Assembly: GCA_012799825.1 (NCBI GenBank)
Contig: JAAZKK010000043.1
Span: 1-44,716 of the forward strand
Reading direction: 5' to 3'
Origin: Clostridiaceae bacterium
GTDB taxonomy: Bacteria > Bacillota > Clostridia > Saccharofermentanales > DTU023
Length of the DNA: 44,716 nucleotides
Made by a program: the position numbers and the translations under genes. The notes beneath the pieces are model-generated. The model was given only the letters and a program-made list of their open reading frames with translations. It was not told the DNA's origin and did no database searches. This document shows, in pieces, positions 1 through 7,889 of this stretch (position 1 is the first letter of the stretch; every line of letters starts with the position of its first letter).

Positions 1-2
1 CA

Positions 3-1772
3 TTTGACTTCAATGTGTTCAATTTTGTTTGGCACGGCATGCATTATCCCAATCAGTTGCCTCATCGCTTTTCTTTCGTTGTTGTTTTCTTCATCTTGAC
101 GTTGGCCTATGAAGCGATGCGTTCTGTAAGTGATTTTTCTCGAATGGAAATTGGGTTGATTGGCCTCGCTCTCTCACTCGCGGTACCGGTAGTAACCCTA
201 CTTGTCGAAGATATAAAGGCGCCTTCATGGGTTCCGTGGGCAACCATCTTTTTCATTTTGATGTATGTGCTCTCTTTTCTGTCGCTTCGAACGAGAAAAA
301 AGCGTCGTCGACTTATGACAAGTGTTCTTTTTTCGATCATGCTGTTCGAGATCATTTTGTCCTCGATTTCTGGCATTTCTTGGCTTGACAATAATGAGTA
401 TTACGGCAGCCGCGAGGGCTATACCGTCGGCGAAGTGCCGTCATCCATTAGGCAAGCGGCAACAAAAATCGACGAATTGGAACGTGGAAGAAGCCTTTTT
501 TACCGGACAGAGGTCAAACCGCATAAGACTTCCAATGATCCTGCGCTCTACGGTTTACAAGGATTATCGCTTTTCGCGTCAACGTCGCCTAAAAGCTCTG
601 TCCCTTTCTTCAAAAATATAGGCTATCAAAATAACGGCATCAATAGTTATCAGTACCGTGGCTCTACGTTGTTTTGCGATTCCTTATTTTCGATCCGTTA
701 TGTGATTGAGCGCGATGACACAGAACTTATCGACAATGAACGCCCGGTCGTCTTGGGCAATCAATCGGTGACGGTCTATGAGAATCCTTACGTCTTTCCT
801 CTAGCATTTGCCTGCAGCTCGAACATCACATCCTATAATAGTAGTTACGGTAACCCCTTTAAGATGCAAAACGAACTGTCGCGAGCTATCTCCGGTGAAA
901 AAGATGTGATGTTCCGGTTGCTTGAGCCCAGTATCGAGATGGGTTTAGGCGAACTTTCTACCATCTCGCAGGATCAGACACTCTTTCATTTCTCGAGAGT
1001 GTCGGGTGCTGTTTCGACGTATGAACTACTTTGGAGGACGGAAAGAAGCGGCCCTCATTATCTGAACGTCGATCTTCGCGGACATCAGGTCAACCGCGTT
1101 GAAGCTGATGTTGAAGGCAGGCGCGTGACCGTCGACAAGGGGAAGAAGGGGATCACCGAACTCGGGTCGGTTGAGAAAGGCGTATCGATTCGCCTGACGA
1201 TAAAATTTGAATCGGACGCAAAAACAGAAGGTGAGTTCGTCGTTCACTGTGCTTCATTGGATACTCAGCTTCTCAAAAAGATGTCTAGCCGTGCAGAGGC
1301 CAACCGGTTTACGCTATCTTCCTTTTACGAGGATCGTTTTTTTGGCGTAATCCGCGCGGAACAAGACGGACATATCCTTATTTCGATGCCTTATGATCCC
1401 GGTTGGAGTGCTAAAATCGACGGCGAGCCGACAACGATAGAGATCATCGACGGCGCGCTGATGGTCTTGCCAGTGAAGCAGGGTGAACATACGCTTAGCA
1501 TGAACTTTGTCCCGGTAGGGTTCTTTACCGGTCTATATGTCAGCGTAGGAGCTTTGGCCATTTTAATTATCCTTCTCATCACGACACTTGTGTTGCATCG
1601 CAAGAAAAAAGCTGAAGAAGACGCATTGACAAAGAGTGATCATCCGGAGGAGGAAGGACGTATGGATGATGCTTTTTTTCAAGAGCTCATCGCACAAAAG
1701 GCGGAGATGACTGCAAAAATTGCATCTTTAAGGGAAGATAGAGAAAATAAGGAAGAGGAGCAGCTCGCTTAA
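3..1772 (+). CDS. YfhO family membrane protein (5' end cut by window)
   Basis: The frame is open to the left edge of the window, so only the C-terminal ~590 residues are visible. They contain several hydrophobic segments in the first ~120 residues, a long extracytoplasmic domain, one transmembrane segment near the C-terminus, and a charged cytoplasmic tail rich in Lys and Glu. The end of the outer domain has the pattern seen in YfhO proteins: PYDPGWSAKIDG, then a turn with GALMVLPVKQGEH, then the last membrane helix. YfhO proteins are large polytopic membrane proteins linked in Gram-positives to glycosylation of cell-surface polymers; the substrate cannot be told here. The gene ends at a strong hairpin shared with the convergent desulfoferrodoxin gene. 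The family call is firm, the role is not. Confidence 0.82.
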   Translation, partial: FDFNVFNFVWHGMHYPNQLPHRFSFVVVFFILTLAYEAMRSVSDFSRMEIGLIGLALSLAVPVVTLLVEDIKAPSWVPWATIFFILMYVLSFLSLRTRKKRRRLMTSVLFSIMLFEIILSSISGISWLDNNEYYGSREGYTVGEVPSSIRQAATKIDELERGRSLFYRTEVKPHKTSNDPALYGLQGLSLFASTSPKSSVPFFKNIGYQNNGINSYQYRGSTLFCDSLFSIRYVIERDDTELIDNERPVVLGNQSVTVYENPYVFPLAFACSSNITSYNSSYGNPFKMQNELSRAISGEKDVMFRLLEPSIEMGLGELSTISQDQTLFHFSRVSGAVSTYELLWRTERSGPHYLNVDLRGHQVNRVEADVEGRRVTVDKGKKGITELGSVEKGVSIRLTIKFESDAKTEGEFVVHCASLDTQLLKKMSSRAEANRFTLSSFYEDRFFGVIRAEQDGHILISMPYDPGWSAKIDGEPTTIEIIDGALMVLPVKQGEHTLSMNFVPVGFFTGLYVSVGALAILIILLITTLVLHRKKKAEEDALTKSDHPEEEGRMDDAFFQELIAQKAEMTAKIASLREDRENKEEEQLA

Positions 1773-1812
1773 CTGCATAAAGGTCACAAGCGTCGAAAAC
1801 ATCATAAATGTA

Positions 1813-1852
1813 AAGAGGCCGCCTCGTGTCGTTGAGGCCGCCTCTTTTTTGT
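1813..1852. terminator. Bidirectional intrinsic terminator
   Basis: A perfect 14-bp stem (AAAGAGGCCGCCTC, 1813-1826, and its complement from 1835) encloses an 8-base loop and is followed by a T run. A-rich sequence precedes the left arm, so it can serve the YfhO-type gene on the plus strand and the desulfoferrodoxin gene on the minus strand. Confidence 0.9.
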
Positions 1853-1870
1853 TAGGAAATGTTTGTTGGC

Positions 1871-2248
1871 TTAAGCTTCGGCGGTCCAAAGTCCGTGCAG
1901 ATTACAATGTGCGTATACACGGACATCTCCCGGTGAAATGTTGAATGAGGCTTTAGGCTCGTCATTAGGTGTCAGGTGTGCGAACTGCACGTGGTCACCT
2001 TGAACCGTCGCGATCCACATGATGTAGTGCTGAGGAATCATCGGGTGTTCTACGCTGCCGACTACGACGTCCAACACATTGCCGTCGCGTGTGAGAGCGG
2101 GGACATGTTTTTCGTGTGATGCATCCTCGGAGCCGGCTTCGAGTTTTGTCATAGGCTGATTACAGCAGACCAATTTACCTTTGCCGTCGTTTACCAGATA
2201 CACCAAGTTTTTACAGATGTCGCATTCATAGAAAGTAAGTTCGTTCAT
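1871..2248 (-). CDS. dfx: Desulfoferrodoxin (superoxide reductase)
   Basis: The 125-residue protein matches two-domain desulfoferrodoxin. The N-terminal desulforedoxin-like site has Cys9, Cys12, Cys28 and Cys29. The superoxide reductase site has the expected ligands His48 (in EKHVP), His68 (EHPM), His74 (QHY), Cys115 and His118 (CNLHGLW). The Glu-Lys pair before His48, which assists catalysis in the family, is present. The enzyme reduces superoxide to peroxide in the cytoplasm of anaerobes, using electrons from rubredoxin-like donors. The start is supported by AAGGAG 7-12 bases upstream. It appears monocistronic, converging on the YfhO-type gene with a shared terminator. No rubredoxin or peroxidase gene lies nearby. 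Confidence 0.96.
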   Translation of the reverse strand: MNELTFYECDICKNLVYLVNDGKGKLVCCNQPMTKLEAGSEDASHEKHVPALTRDGNVLDVVVGSVEHPMIPQHYIMWIATVQGDHVQFAHLTPNDEPKASFNISPGDVRVYAHCNLHGLWTAEA

Positions 2249-2503
2249 ATTCTATTCTCCTTGAAGTTGTACGAGAGTATTTCCCTCGATTTGAGTGATT
2301 TCATCGTAGCATAGCTTGCGCGTTTTTGTTGTGTTCTATGTGACCTTCATGACTTGAAATAAACGCAGAACTTGTGGCAAAGTTTTTAAGGTTACCGGTC
2401 AAAAGGTCAGACCGCGTCTTGTCTTGTGAGCAGTCATCGTGGCGATGGAACGGCAGATGGATACTGTTTCAAGATTAATGAGACGATCAAAGCGACGGGT
2501 GAC

Positions 2504-3205
2504 TCATTTGACAGCGACCAGCCGGTGAAGTTCCGCGATCTCGTCGTCCGTAAGTTCGCGCCACGCGCCTTCGGGCAGGCCTTCAATAGAAAGATGCATG
2601 ATCCTCACGCGGCGAAGATCGAGCACTTTGTAATTGAGCGTGCCGCACATGCGTCGGATCTGGCGATTGAGTCCTTGTGTCAATACGATATGAAACGTTC
2701 GCGGTCCTGTCTTCCAAGCTTTACACGGTTGTGTCACCGTGCCAAGAATCGGTACACCTGTCCGGATCTTCTTGATCATGGCGTCGGTGATGTCGCGGTC
2801 ACATGTTACTTCGTATTCTTTTTCGTGCCCGTAACGAGCCCTGATTATACGATTCGTAACAATACCGTCGTTTGTCAGCAAAATGAGTCCGCGCGAATCG
2901 CGGTCAAGACGACCTGCCGTGAAAATACGCGTCGGATAATCGATAAAATCCATAATATTGTCGGAGACGTCTCGACGGCTGGTGCAGGTGATGCCCGGCG
3001 GTTTATTGAGAAGGATATAAACACGCCGGTCTTCTGAAGGCGGCGCAAGTGATCGCCCGCGAATCGTCACTTGATCGCCCGGTTTGACTTCTAAGCCAAG
3101 CCGGGCAGGCACGCCGTTGATCATGACATCACCTGCTTCGATAAGGCGGTCTGCGGCGCGACGACTACAATATCCGGTCGACGCGATGTAACGGTTAATT
3201 CTCAT
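2504..3205 (-). CDS. rluF: 23S rRNA pseudouridine synthase, RluF/RsuA type
   Basis: The 233-residue protein has an N-terminal S4 RNA-binding domain (about residues 1-48, MRINRYIASTGYCSRRAADR) followed by a pseudouridine synthase domain. The catalytic Asp101 sits in GRLDRDSRGL. The later motifs GVPILGTV and GLNRQIRRMCGTLNY fit RluF, which in E. coli modifies U2604 of 23S rRNA, better than RluB or RsuA. The ATG overlaps the last codons of the upstream sensor kinase by 11 bases, so translation is probably coupled and the gene is the third of an operon with the response regulator and kinase. The exact target base cannot be confirmed from sequence. Confidence 0.9.
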   Translation of the reverse strand: MRINRYIASTGYCSRRAADRLIEAGDVMINGVPARLGLEVKPGDQVTIRGRSLAPPSEDRRVYILLNKPPGITCTSRRDVSDNIMDFIDYPTRIFTAGRLDRDSRGLILLTNDGIVTNRIIRARYGHEKEYEVTCDRDITDAMIKKIRTGVPILGTVTQPCKAWKTGPRTFHIVLTQGLNRQIRRMCGTLNYKVLDLRRVRIMHLSIEGLPEGAWRELTDDEIAELHRLVAVK

Positions 3206-5042
3206 CGTGTGAATCGTATACGTCTTTCATCTGATCAAGTGAACGCATGACATTGTCGGCCGTCGGCATGCTCAAGGTGAAACATGATCCTTGACCCGGT
3301 TCACTTTTAACAGTAAGTTCGGCACCCATCTGTTCTGCGACGATGTGCGCGATGGAGAGTCCCAGACCTGTTCCGGGTTCATTGTGAGCGCGATCCGCTT
3401 TGTAAAAGCGGTCAAACACATGATCCAAATCATCGGCGGCAATGCCGATGCCTGTATCACGAACGCTGATATGCACATGTCGGTCATCAGCAGCCGTTTC
3501 AATTGTAATGACACCGCCTTCGTGCGTAAATTTCATGGCGTTATCGATTAAAATCACGAGAATCTGTTCGATGCGGTCGTCGTTGCCCCAAGCGGGAGGT
3601 AAACGATGTTTCGCGTTATGTATCTGCAACGTTTGTCCGTGCTCAGACACTGTTGTATCGTATGCATCGAAGAGACCGTGGGCGATGTCGGTAATGTTTA
3701 CAGGGCCAAGTTCAATCGCATTGGTGCCGGACTGGATGTTTGAAAGTTCAAGCATGTCGTTAATCAGTCGTGATAAACGCATGGTTTCACGAAGTAAAAT
3801 ATTGTGATATCGTTGTTGGTCTTTCGGATCTTTAACCATACCTTCCGTTAGCGGTTCCAGCAGTCCGCGCATTGCGGTCAGCGGAGTTCTGAGTTCATGC
3901 GATACGTTGGCGACGTAGTCTCGTCGAATCTGCTCCAGCTGTTGTTCTTTTGTAATATCGCGGAAAAGACCTGCTGCGCCGGTGATTGTATTTTGATCGG
4001 ATATCAGAGGTGTGATCACAACTTGGATTTGCCTGTGATCTTTCGTCATGACGCAAGATACGGCTTCTTTCTTGTTCATTGCTTCAGAGAAGAAGGATCC
4101 GATTCTAGTGCGCGCAAGGAAGGCATCAGGCGTCGTATTTTTAGCGTATTGAGGATCGAGGCCGAAAAGTGAATAGATGCGATCATTATGGACGGTAATT
4201 TTTCCATCGCGGTTACACGCCGCGATGCCGTCTTCGATGCTATCAATAATCTGCTTTAGGTTGTTGCGTTGGTTGCTGAGCTGTTGAAAGGACGCATGGA
4301 GTTCCTCAGCCATCCAGTTGATCGTTCTTGCCAGATCGCCAATTTCGCCTTCTTGTGTCTCGTCGGCGCGTTGAGAAAAATCGCCTTCAGCCATCGCGAT
4401 AGACACCCTGCGAATCGATTCAAGCGGACTAAGAATACGCAAGGCAGCGATGATGATTGGAATGACCATGATCACCAAGACGATGAGAGAAGACGTGATT
4501 AGGGCGAAGTTTAAGCTCTGAATTCCCGCGTCCATTTCGTTCGCCGGCTGAACGATAACAGTTGTGCCTTTGATCTGTCCATCATCCGGATTGATGATCG
4601 GTACTGAAAGGATAAGAAAACGATCATCTTGAGGCGGGATCTTAATTTCTACAAGATGATGACGTTTAGGGTTTTGGATGAGTTCCCAGTGTTCCTCGAC
4701 AACAAGTGATGCCAGATGTTCGCCAAGATCTTCTTTGGTGTTAGGCAGTCGCGTATGGCAGAAAATTTCTCCTTCCGGATTTACGATGTAAATCCAGTTT
4801 CCGAAGAGTTCATCAGAGTGATCGATAAGGGTCGATGCAAAAGTTCCGTTGTTTTTGAAGTTGTACATTCCGGACACGTTTTTCGCGATGATTTCAGCGC
4901 GCGGAAGGAGTTCCTGCGCTTTAATGCGGGTAAACACGGGATGGGCGACAAAGCTATAAATAACAGCCGTCAAAACCGTCCAAAGAAGAATAGCCGCCAC
5001 AAGCAGGAGGAAAATACGGCGTACGAGAAAGCGGTTTTTCAT
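3195..5042 (-). CDS. Two-component sensor histidine kinase (PhoR/ResE/WalK-like)
   Basis: The 615-residue membrane kinase contains, in order: TM helix (~8-32), extracytoplasmic sensor region (~33-178), TM helix (~180-203), HAMP linker (~204-255), PAS domain (~260-365), HisKA with phospho-acceptor His382 in NVSHELRTPLTAM, and a HATPase domain with N box (IDNAMKF, ~499-505), G1 (DTGIGIA, ~529-535) and G2 (GTGLGLS, ~557-563). All catalytic motifs are intact. It starts 18 bases after its cognate response regulator gene with no clear Shine-Dalgarno, suggesting translational coupling. Its stop codon lies inside the start of rluF. This layout resembles the PhoPR and ResDE classes; the signal sensed is unknown. 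Confidence 0.95.
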   Translation of the reverse strand: MKNRFLVRRIFLLLVAAILLWTVLTAVIYSFVAHPVFTRIKAQELLPRAEIIAKNVSGMYNFKNNGTFASTLIDHSDELFGNWIYIVNPEGEIFCHTRLPNTKEDLGEHLASLVVEEHWELIQNPKRHHLVEIKIPPQDDRFLILSVPIINPDDGQIKGTTVIVQPANEMDAGIQSLNFALITSSLIVLVIMVIPIIIAALRILSPLESIRRVSIAMAEGDFSQRADETQEGEIGDLARTINWMAEELHASFQQLSNQRNNLKQIIDSIEDGIAACNRDGKITVHNDRIYSLFGLDPQYAKNTTPDAFLARTRIGSFFSEAMNKKEAVSCVMTKDHRQIQVVITPLISDQNTITGAAGLFRDITKEQQLEQIRRDYVANVSHELRTPLTAMRGLLEPLTEGMVKDPKDQQRYHNILLRETMRLSRLINDMLELSNIQSGTNAIELGPVNITDIAHGLFDAYDTTVSEHGQTLQIHNAKHRLPPAWGNDDRIEQILVILIDNAMKFTHEGGVITIETAADDRHVHISVRDTGIGIAADDLDHVFDRFYKADRAHNEPGTGLGLSIAHIVAEQMGAELTVKSEPGQGSCFTLSMPTADNVMRSLDQMKDVYDSHDEN

Positions 5043-5060
5043 AAACGAAAGTAAAGCGTG

Positions 5061-5753
5061 TTAGGAGGCTTCGAATTTGTATCCTACGCCGTACACTGTA
5101 ATAAGTCCGTAGTGAGGGGAATCGTTGTCAATTTTCTGACGGATACGTTTGATGTGGGTATCGACGGTACGCGTGTCACCAAAATAATCGTAGCCCCAGA
5201 CTTTGGAGAGTATCTGTTCGCGGTTCATGACCTGCCCCGGATGGGACGCGAGAAGGTAAAGAATTTCTACCTCTTTCGGAGTGAACGGAACGACTTTGTT
5301 ATTGACTTTGACCTGATAATTGTCGAGGTTAATCTCGAGTCCTTCAAATCGCAACACCGATGGCTTCTGGCCGGTCTCTGTGTCATGTATGCGGCGAAAA
5401 ACGGCTTTAATGCGCGCGATCACTTCACGCGGACTAAAAGGTTTCACGATGTAATCGTCAGCGCCGAGTTCCAGACCGAGCACGCGATCAATTTCTTCGC
5501 CTTTTGCTGTCAGCATGATGATGGGAACATTGCTTGTTTTTCGTATCGTGCGACAGACATCCGTGCCGGACATTTTAGGCATCATGAGATCGAGAATAAC
5601 GAGATCCGGTTTTTCCGAGGCGAATTTTTCGAGCGCTTCCTCACCATCGTATGCAGAGGAGTACGGGAAATGTTCTGCGTCAAGATAAAGACCGAGTGAT
5701 TCGTGGACGACGGGGTCGTCATCGCATATCAGGATATGGGGTGTTGTTGACAT
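5061..5753 (-). CDS. OmpR/PhoB family response regulator
   Basis: The start was set at the ATG at 5753 because AGGAGG lies a few bases upstream; a longer open frame reaching 5825 has no comparable signal. The resulting 230-residue protein has a receiver domain with acidic cluster Asp11-13, phospho-acceptor Asp55 (VILDLMMPK), Thr82 (MLTAK) and Lys104 (YIVKPF). A C-terminal winged-helix DNA-binding domain follows, with FTPKEVEILYLL and RTVDTHIKRIRQKI. It is the first gene of the operon with the sensor kinase and rluF. The leader carries a hairpin (TCGCGC/GCGCGA, 5793-5808). Target genes are not evident. Confidence 0.96.
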   Translation of the reverse strand: MSTTPHILICDDDPVVHESLGLYLDAEHFPYSSAYDGEEALEKFASEKPDLVILDLMMPKMSGTDVCRTIRKTSNVPIIMLTAKGEEIDRVLGLELGADDYIVKPFSPREVIARIKAVFRRIHDTETGQKPSVLRFEGLEINLDNYQVKVNNKVVPFTPKEVEILYLLASHPGQVMNREQILSKVWGYDYFGDTRTVDTHIKRIRQKIDNDSPHYGLITVYGVGYKFEAS

Positions 5754-5843
5754 AAAACCTCCTACAAGAATCGCACGTAGTTGCAATGTTTGTCGCGCAA
5801 GAGCGCGAGTTTGTTGTCTGTACATTTTCTTTTAATTTTTTAT

Positions 5844-5849
5844 ATTATA
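5844..5849 (-). promoter_or_regulatory. Candidate -10 box for the two-component operon
   Basis: On the minus strand TATAAT occurs about 90 bases upstream of the response regulator start, inside a very AT-rich stretch. No convincing -35 box is found at 16-18 bases, so the assignment is tentative. Confidence 0.4.
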
Positions 5850-5935
5850 GCCTAATTGAGATACGGGCTGATTAAAAAAACGTAAATATCTTTATAGTGT
5901 CAGACAAACGACAAAGAAATCAGAGCAGACAGGCG

Positions 5936-5944
5936 TGCTATGAT
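5936..5944 (+). promoter_or_regulatory. Candidate extended -10 promoter for the RluA-type gene
   Basis: TGCTATGAT fits the extended -10 form (TGnTATAAT-like) and lies 57 bases upstream of the next plus-strand ATG. There is no good -35 box, which extended -10 promoters can do without. Confidence 0.35.
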
Positions 5945-6000
5945 GTTGCCAGTGAAAATGATACGCAAAATAGGGGAGAGGCTGTTTTCGAAAACGTCAT

Positions 6001-6984
6001 ATGAAGCCAAAAAAGAGAAGACAGAGAGCTAAGAGAGAAAAGCTCGTAATTCTTTATGAGGATCGCCATATCCTTGTCGCCGTAAAACCGCCGGGAATGC
6101 TGTCTCAAGGCGACATCACACGCGCGCCCGATATGCTGACCGAGATCAAAGAGATCCTTTGGGAAAAATCAGGTCAAACGCGGCGCCCTTTTCTTGCGCT
6201 CGTTCATCGACTCGATCGTCCTACAAGCGGACTGATGGTTTTTGCGCGTTCATCTAAAGCGGCCTCGCGTCTTGGCAAAGCCTTTCGTACGCATCAAGTG
6301 GTAAGAGAGTACGTCGCAATCACACGCGGGATCCCCGAAGAAACAGGTGTTTTTAGCGATTTGATATCAAAAGAGATAGCGACGAGCGGACGTGTTCAGG
6401 TGAAGCAAGAGCGCCGAGATGAAGAGGCCTTTCAGGATAAAGAGAAGCATGTGGAGAAGCACGACATTCGAAATGAACGTGATGGGGGGCATCAGGGACA
6501 TATTGGTGTACATGACTCAAAAGGCCTAAAGGCGCACACGTTGCAGGAGGAGCGCCTTCAAGCACGCTTGAAGCGTCCTGATTTGGGAGCGCCTCAAAAT
6601 CAAAAATCGCGACCTGCTCGAAAAGAATGGCTGGAGGCCTCGCTTTCTTGGAAGAGACTTTCGACAGATTGGCAACGTGACGAGTCGCTTCTTCTTGTCA
6701 CTCTTTCTACGGGACGGAAACATCAGATACGCGCACAGTTTGCTGCGAACGGAATGCCCCTTCTTGGAGATCGACGTTACGGGAAAGGGGATGCTCGCGA
6801 CCGGAGCGTGCCTACAGTCGCGTTACACGCTTGCCGCCTGACGTTTATGCATCCGGTGGACAAGACGATCTGTACATTTAACAGCTTGCCGGATCTCAAT
6901 CCTTCTTTTTCCGATCGAGACGGAATTGTGCTCAAAGGTGCGCTTGAGCGCCACAAGCCGGATTTGTCGCACCTGTCTCTTTGA
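6001..6984 (+). CDS. RluA family pseudouridine synthase with a hydrophilic insertion
   Basis: The 327-residue protein carries the RluA catalytic motif LVHRLDRPTSGLMVFA with Asp72, preceded by VAVKPPGMLSQGD and followed late by TGRKHQIRAQFA and LLGDRRYG, all typical of the family. It lacks an S4 domain. Between residues ~135 and ~210 there is a hydrophilic insertion rich in Glu, Lys, His and Arg that separates the two halves of the catalytic domain. The ATG at 6001 has a weak ribosome site; GGGGAGAGG is present but about 19 bases away, and a stop at 5971 rules out a longer frame. Such proteins modify uridines in rRNA or tRNA; the target is unknown. Confidence 0.88.
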   Translation: MKPKKRRQRAKREKLVILYEDRHILVAVKPPGMLSQGDITRAPDMLTEIKEILWEKSGQTRRPFLALVHRLDRPTSGLMVFARSSKAASRLGKAFRTHQVVREYVAITRGIPEETGVFSDLISKEIATSGRVQVKQERRDEEAFQDKEKHVEKHDIRNERDGGHQGHIGVHDSKGLKAHTLQEERLQARLKRPDLGAPQNQKSRPARKEWLEASLSWKRLSTDWQRDESLLLVTLSTGRKHQIRAQFAANGMPLLGDRRYGKGDARDRSVPTVALHACRLTFMHPVDKTICTFNSLPDLNPSFSDRDGIVLKGALERHKPDLSHLSL

Positions 6985-6997
6985 TACGAAGATCTTA

Positions 6998-7098
6998 GAT
7001 GCGAAATTACTGATCTCAAAGGATGGCTCATGAACGAAGTAAGCCATAGTTGTCGCATTTATCTCCTTGGTGCGAAAATCACTGATCTCAAAGATGTG
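6998..7098 (+). repeat. Two imperfect direct repeats, ~28 bp, 71 bp apart
   Basis: A copy at 6998-7025 and one at 7069-7098 share GATGCGAAA-like and CTGATCTCAAAG blocks. They lie just after the RluA-type gene stop. A partial third match (AAAGATGTGC) occurs near 7181, just before the tRNA promoter. Confidence 0.7.
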
Positions 7099-7155
7099 CG
7101 CGGCAGATGTGTGCGGCTAAGAAAAAGTAGCATTTTTAGCCTCGTTTAGCTAAAA

Positions 7156-7177
7156 GTATCGCTATTGTATCGCTATT
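7156..7177 (+). repeat. Tandem 11-bp repeat before the tRNA promoter
   Basis: GTATCGCTATT occurs twice in perfect tandem, ending 13 bases before the -35 box of the tRNA promoter. It could be a binding site or a chance duplication. Confidence 0.75.
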
Positions 7178-7190
7178 CTTAAAGATGTGC

Positions 7191-7220
7191 TTGACAAAAA
7201 CAAACCGTTTTCCTTATAAT
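7191..7220 (+). promoter_or_regulatory. tRNA operon promoter
   Basis: A consensus TTGACA (7191-7196) and TATAAT (7215-7220) are separated by 18 bases, placing the transcript start about 20 bases before the first tRNA. This is one of the best promoters in the window. Confidence 0.9.
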
Positions 7221-7245
7221 CACGTAGCGCCCGACGGAAACTTAG

Positions 7246-7322
7246 GGGCCATTAGCTCAGTCGGTTAGAGCAGCCGGCTCATAACCGGTTGGTCCGGGGT
7301 TCAAGTCCCTGATGGCCCACCA
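7246..7322 (+). tRNA. tRNA with CAU anticodon, probably tRNA-Ile2 (alternatively elongator Met)
   Basis: The 77-base cloverleaf folds with acceptor GGGCCAT/ATGGCCC, anticodon loop CTCATAA (CAT at 7280-7282) and an encoded CCA. Its stem lacks the three G-C pairs and the unpaired first base of initiator tRNA. Positions 4 and 5 of the acceptor are C-G pairs, as in tRNAs whose anticodon C is converted to lysidine by TilS. The body also resembles tRNA-Ile2 of Bacillus and E. coli (TTAGCTCAGT, GGTTAGAGCAG). An annotation pipeline would often label it tRNA-Met. Confidence 0.93.
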
Positions 7323-7335
7323 ACAAAATCTTTAT

Positions 7336-7421
7336 GGGGGAGTTCCCGAGTTGGCCAAAGGGGGCAGACTGTAAATCTGTTGTCGACGACTTCAGTGGTT
7401 CGAATCCGCTCTCCCCCACCA
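7336..7421 (+). tRNA. tRNA-Tyr (GTA)
   Basis: The 86-base class II tRNA has acceptor GGGGGAG/CTCCCCC, anticodon GTA at 7371-7373, a long variable arm, a TTCGAAT T-loop and an encoded CCA. It lies 13 bases after the CAU tRNA and is co-transcribed with it. Confidence 0.96.
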
Positions 7422-7423
7422 AG

Positions 7424-7456
7424 AAAACGGATCGCTCAAAGGGGTGATCCGTTTTT
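7424..7456 (+). terminator. Intrinsic terminator between tRNA-Tyr and tRNA-Leu
   Basis: A 10-bp stem AAAACGGATC/GATCCGTTTT with a 12-base loop ends in a T run. It separates tRNA-Tyr from tRNA-Leu, although no clear promoter for tRNA-Leu is seen downstream of it. Confidence 0.8.
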
Positions 7457-7464
7457 GGAAAATT

Positions 7465-7551
7465 GCCGGTGTGATGGAATAGGCAGACGTGCCGCACTCA
7501 AAATGCGGTGGGAGTGTTCCCGTGCCGGTTCGAGTCCGGCCACCGGCACCA
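7465..7551 (+). tRNA. tRNA-Leu (CAA)
   Basis: The 87-base class II tRNA has acceptor GCCGGTG/CACCGGC, anticodon loop CTCAAAA (CAA at 7499-7501), a long variable arm and an encoded CCA. It starts only 9 bases after a terminator-like hairpin, so its expression may rely on readthrough. Confidence 0.96.
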
Positions 7552-7889
7552 CTTTAAATATCCTGAAACTTGTGTCAACGAAGGGTTTGCCTTTTAATGA
7601 ATATTCGAACGCATAGCATGCAAAATTAATCTAGAATACGTTCCGTAATGTTTCAAAGAATACGCCAAATCGAACTTAAACATATTTTGCGGTGGTTATT
7701 TTGGCTTCTTTTGGCAGAGATGAACGATAATTTAGAAAAAATTAGCATCAATTGAAGCAAATCTTTTGCAAATCTGGACTTTAGCTTCTTGCGATAAGCT
7801 AAAATGATATAGTTAGCTCTGTCCTGCCAGAATATGATTTGATTCAGGTAAAGATGAAACATTATTTAAGGAGAAAAGGAGAATACAGA
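7552..7889. other. Intergenic region between tRNA-Leu and the peptide-binding lipoprotein gene
   Basis: This AT-rich 338-base stretch has no supportable ORF. No strong terminator follows tRNA-Leu, and no consensus promoter was found for the next gene. The last bases hold the ribosome site AGGAG of the downstream gene. Confidence 0.6.

Noticed and set aside
2426-3037. 203-codon frame on the plus strand opposite rluF
   Set aside because: It is an antisense shadow of the well-supported rluF gene, with no ribosome site or recognisable domain.
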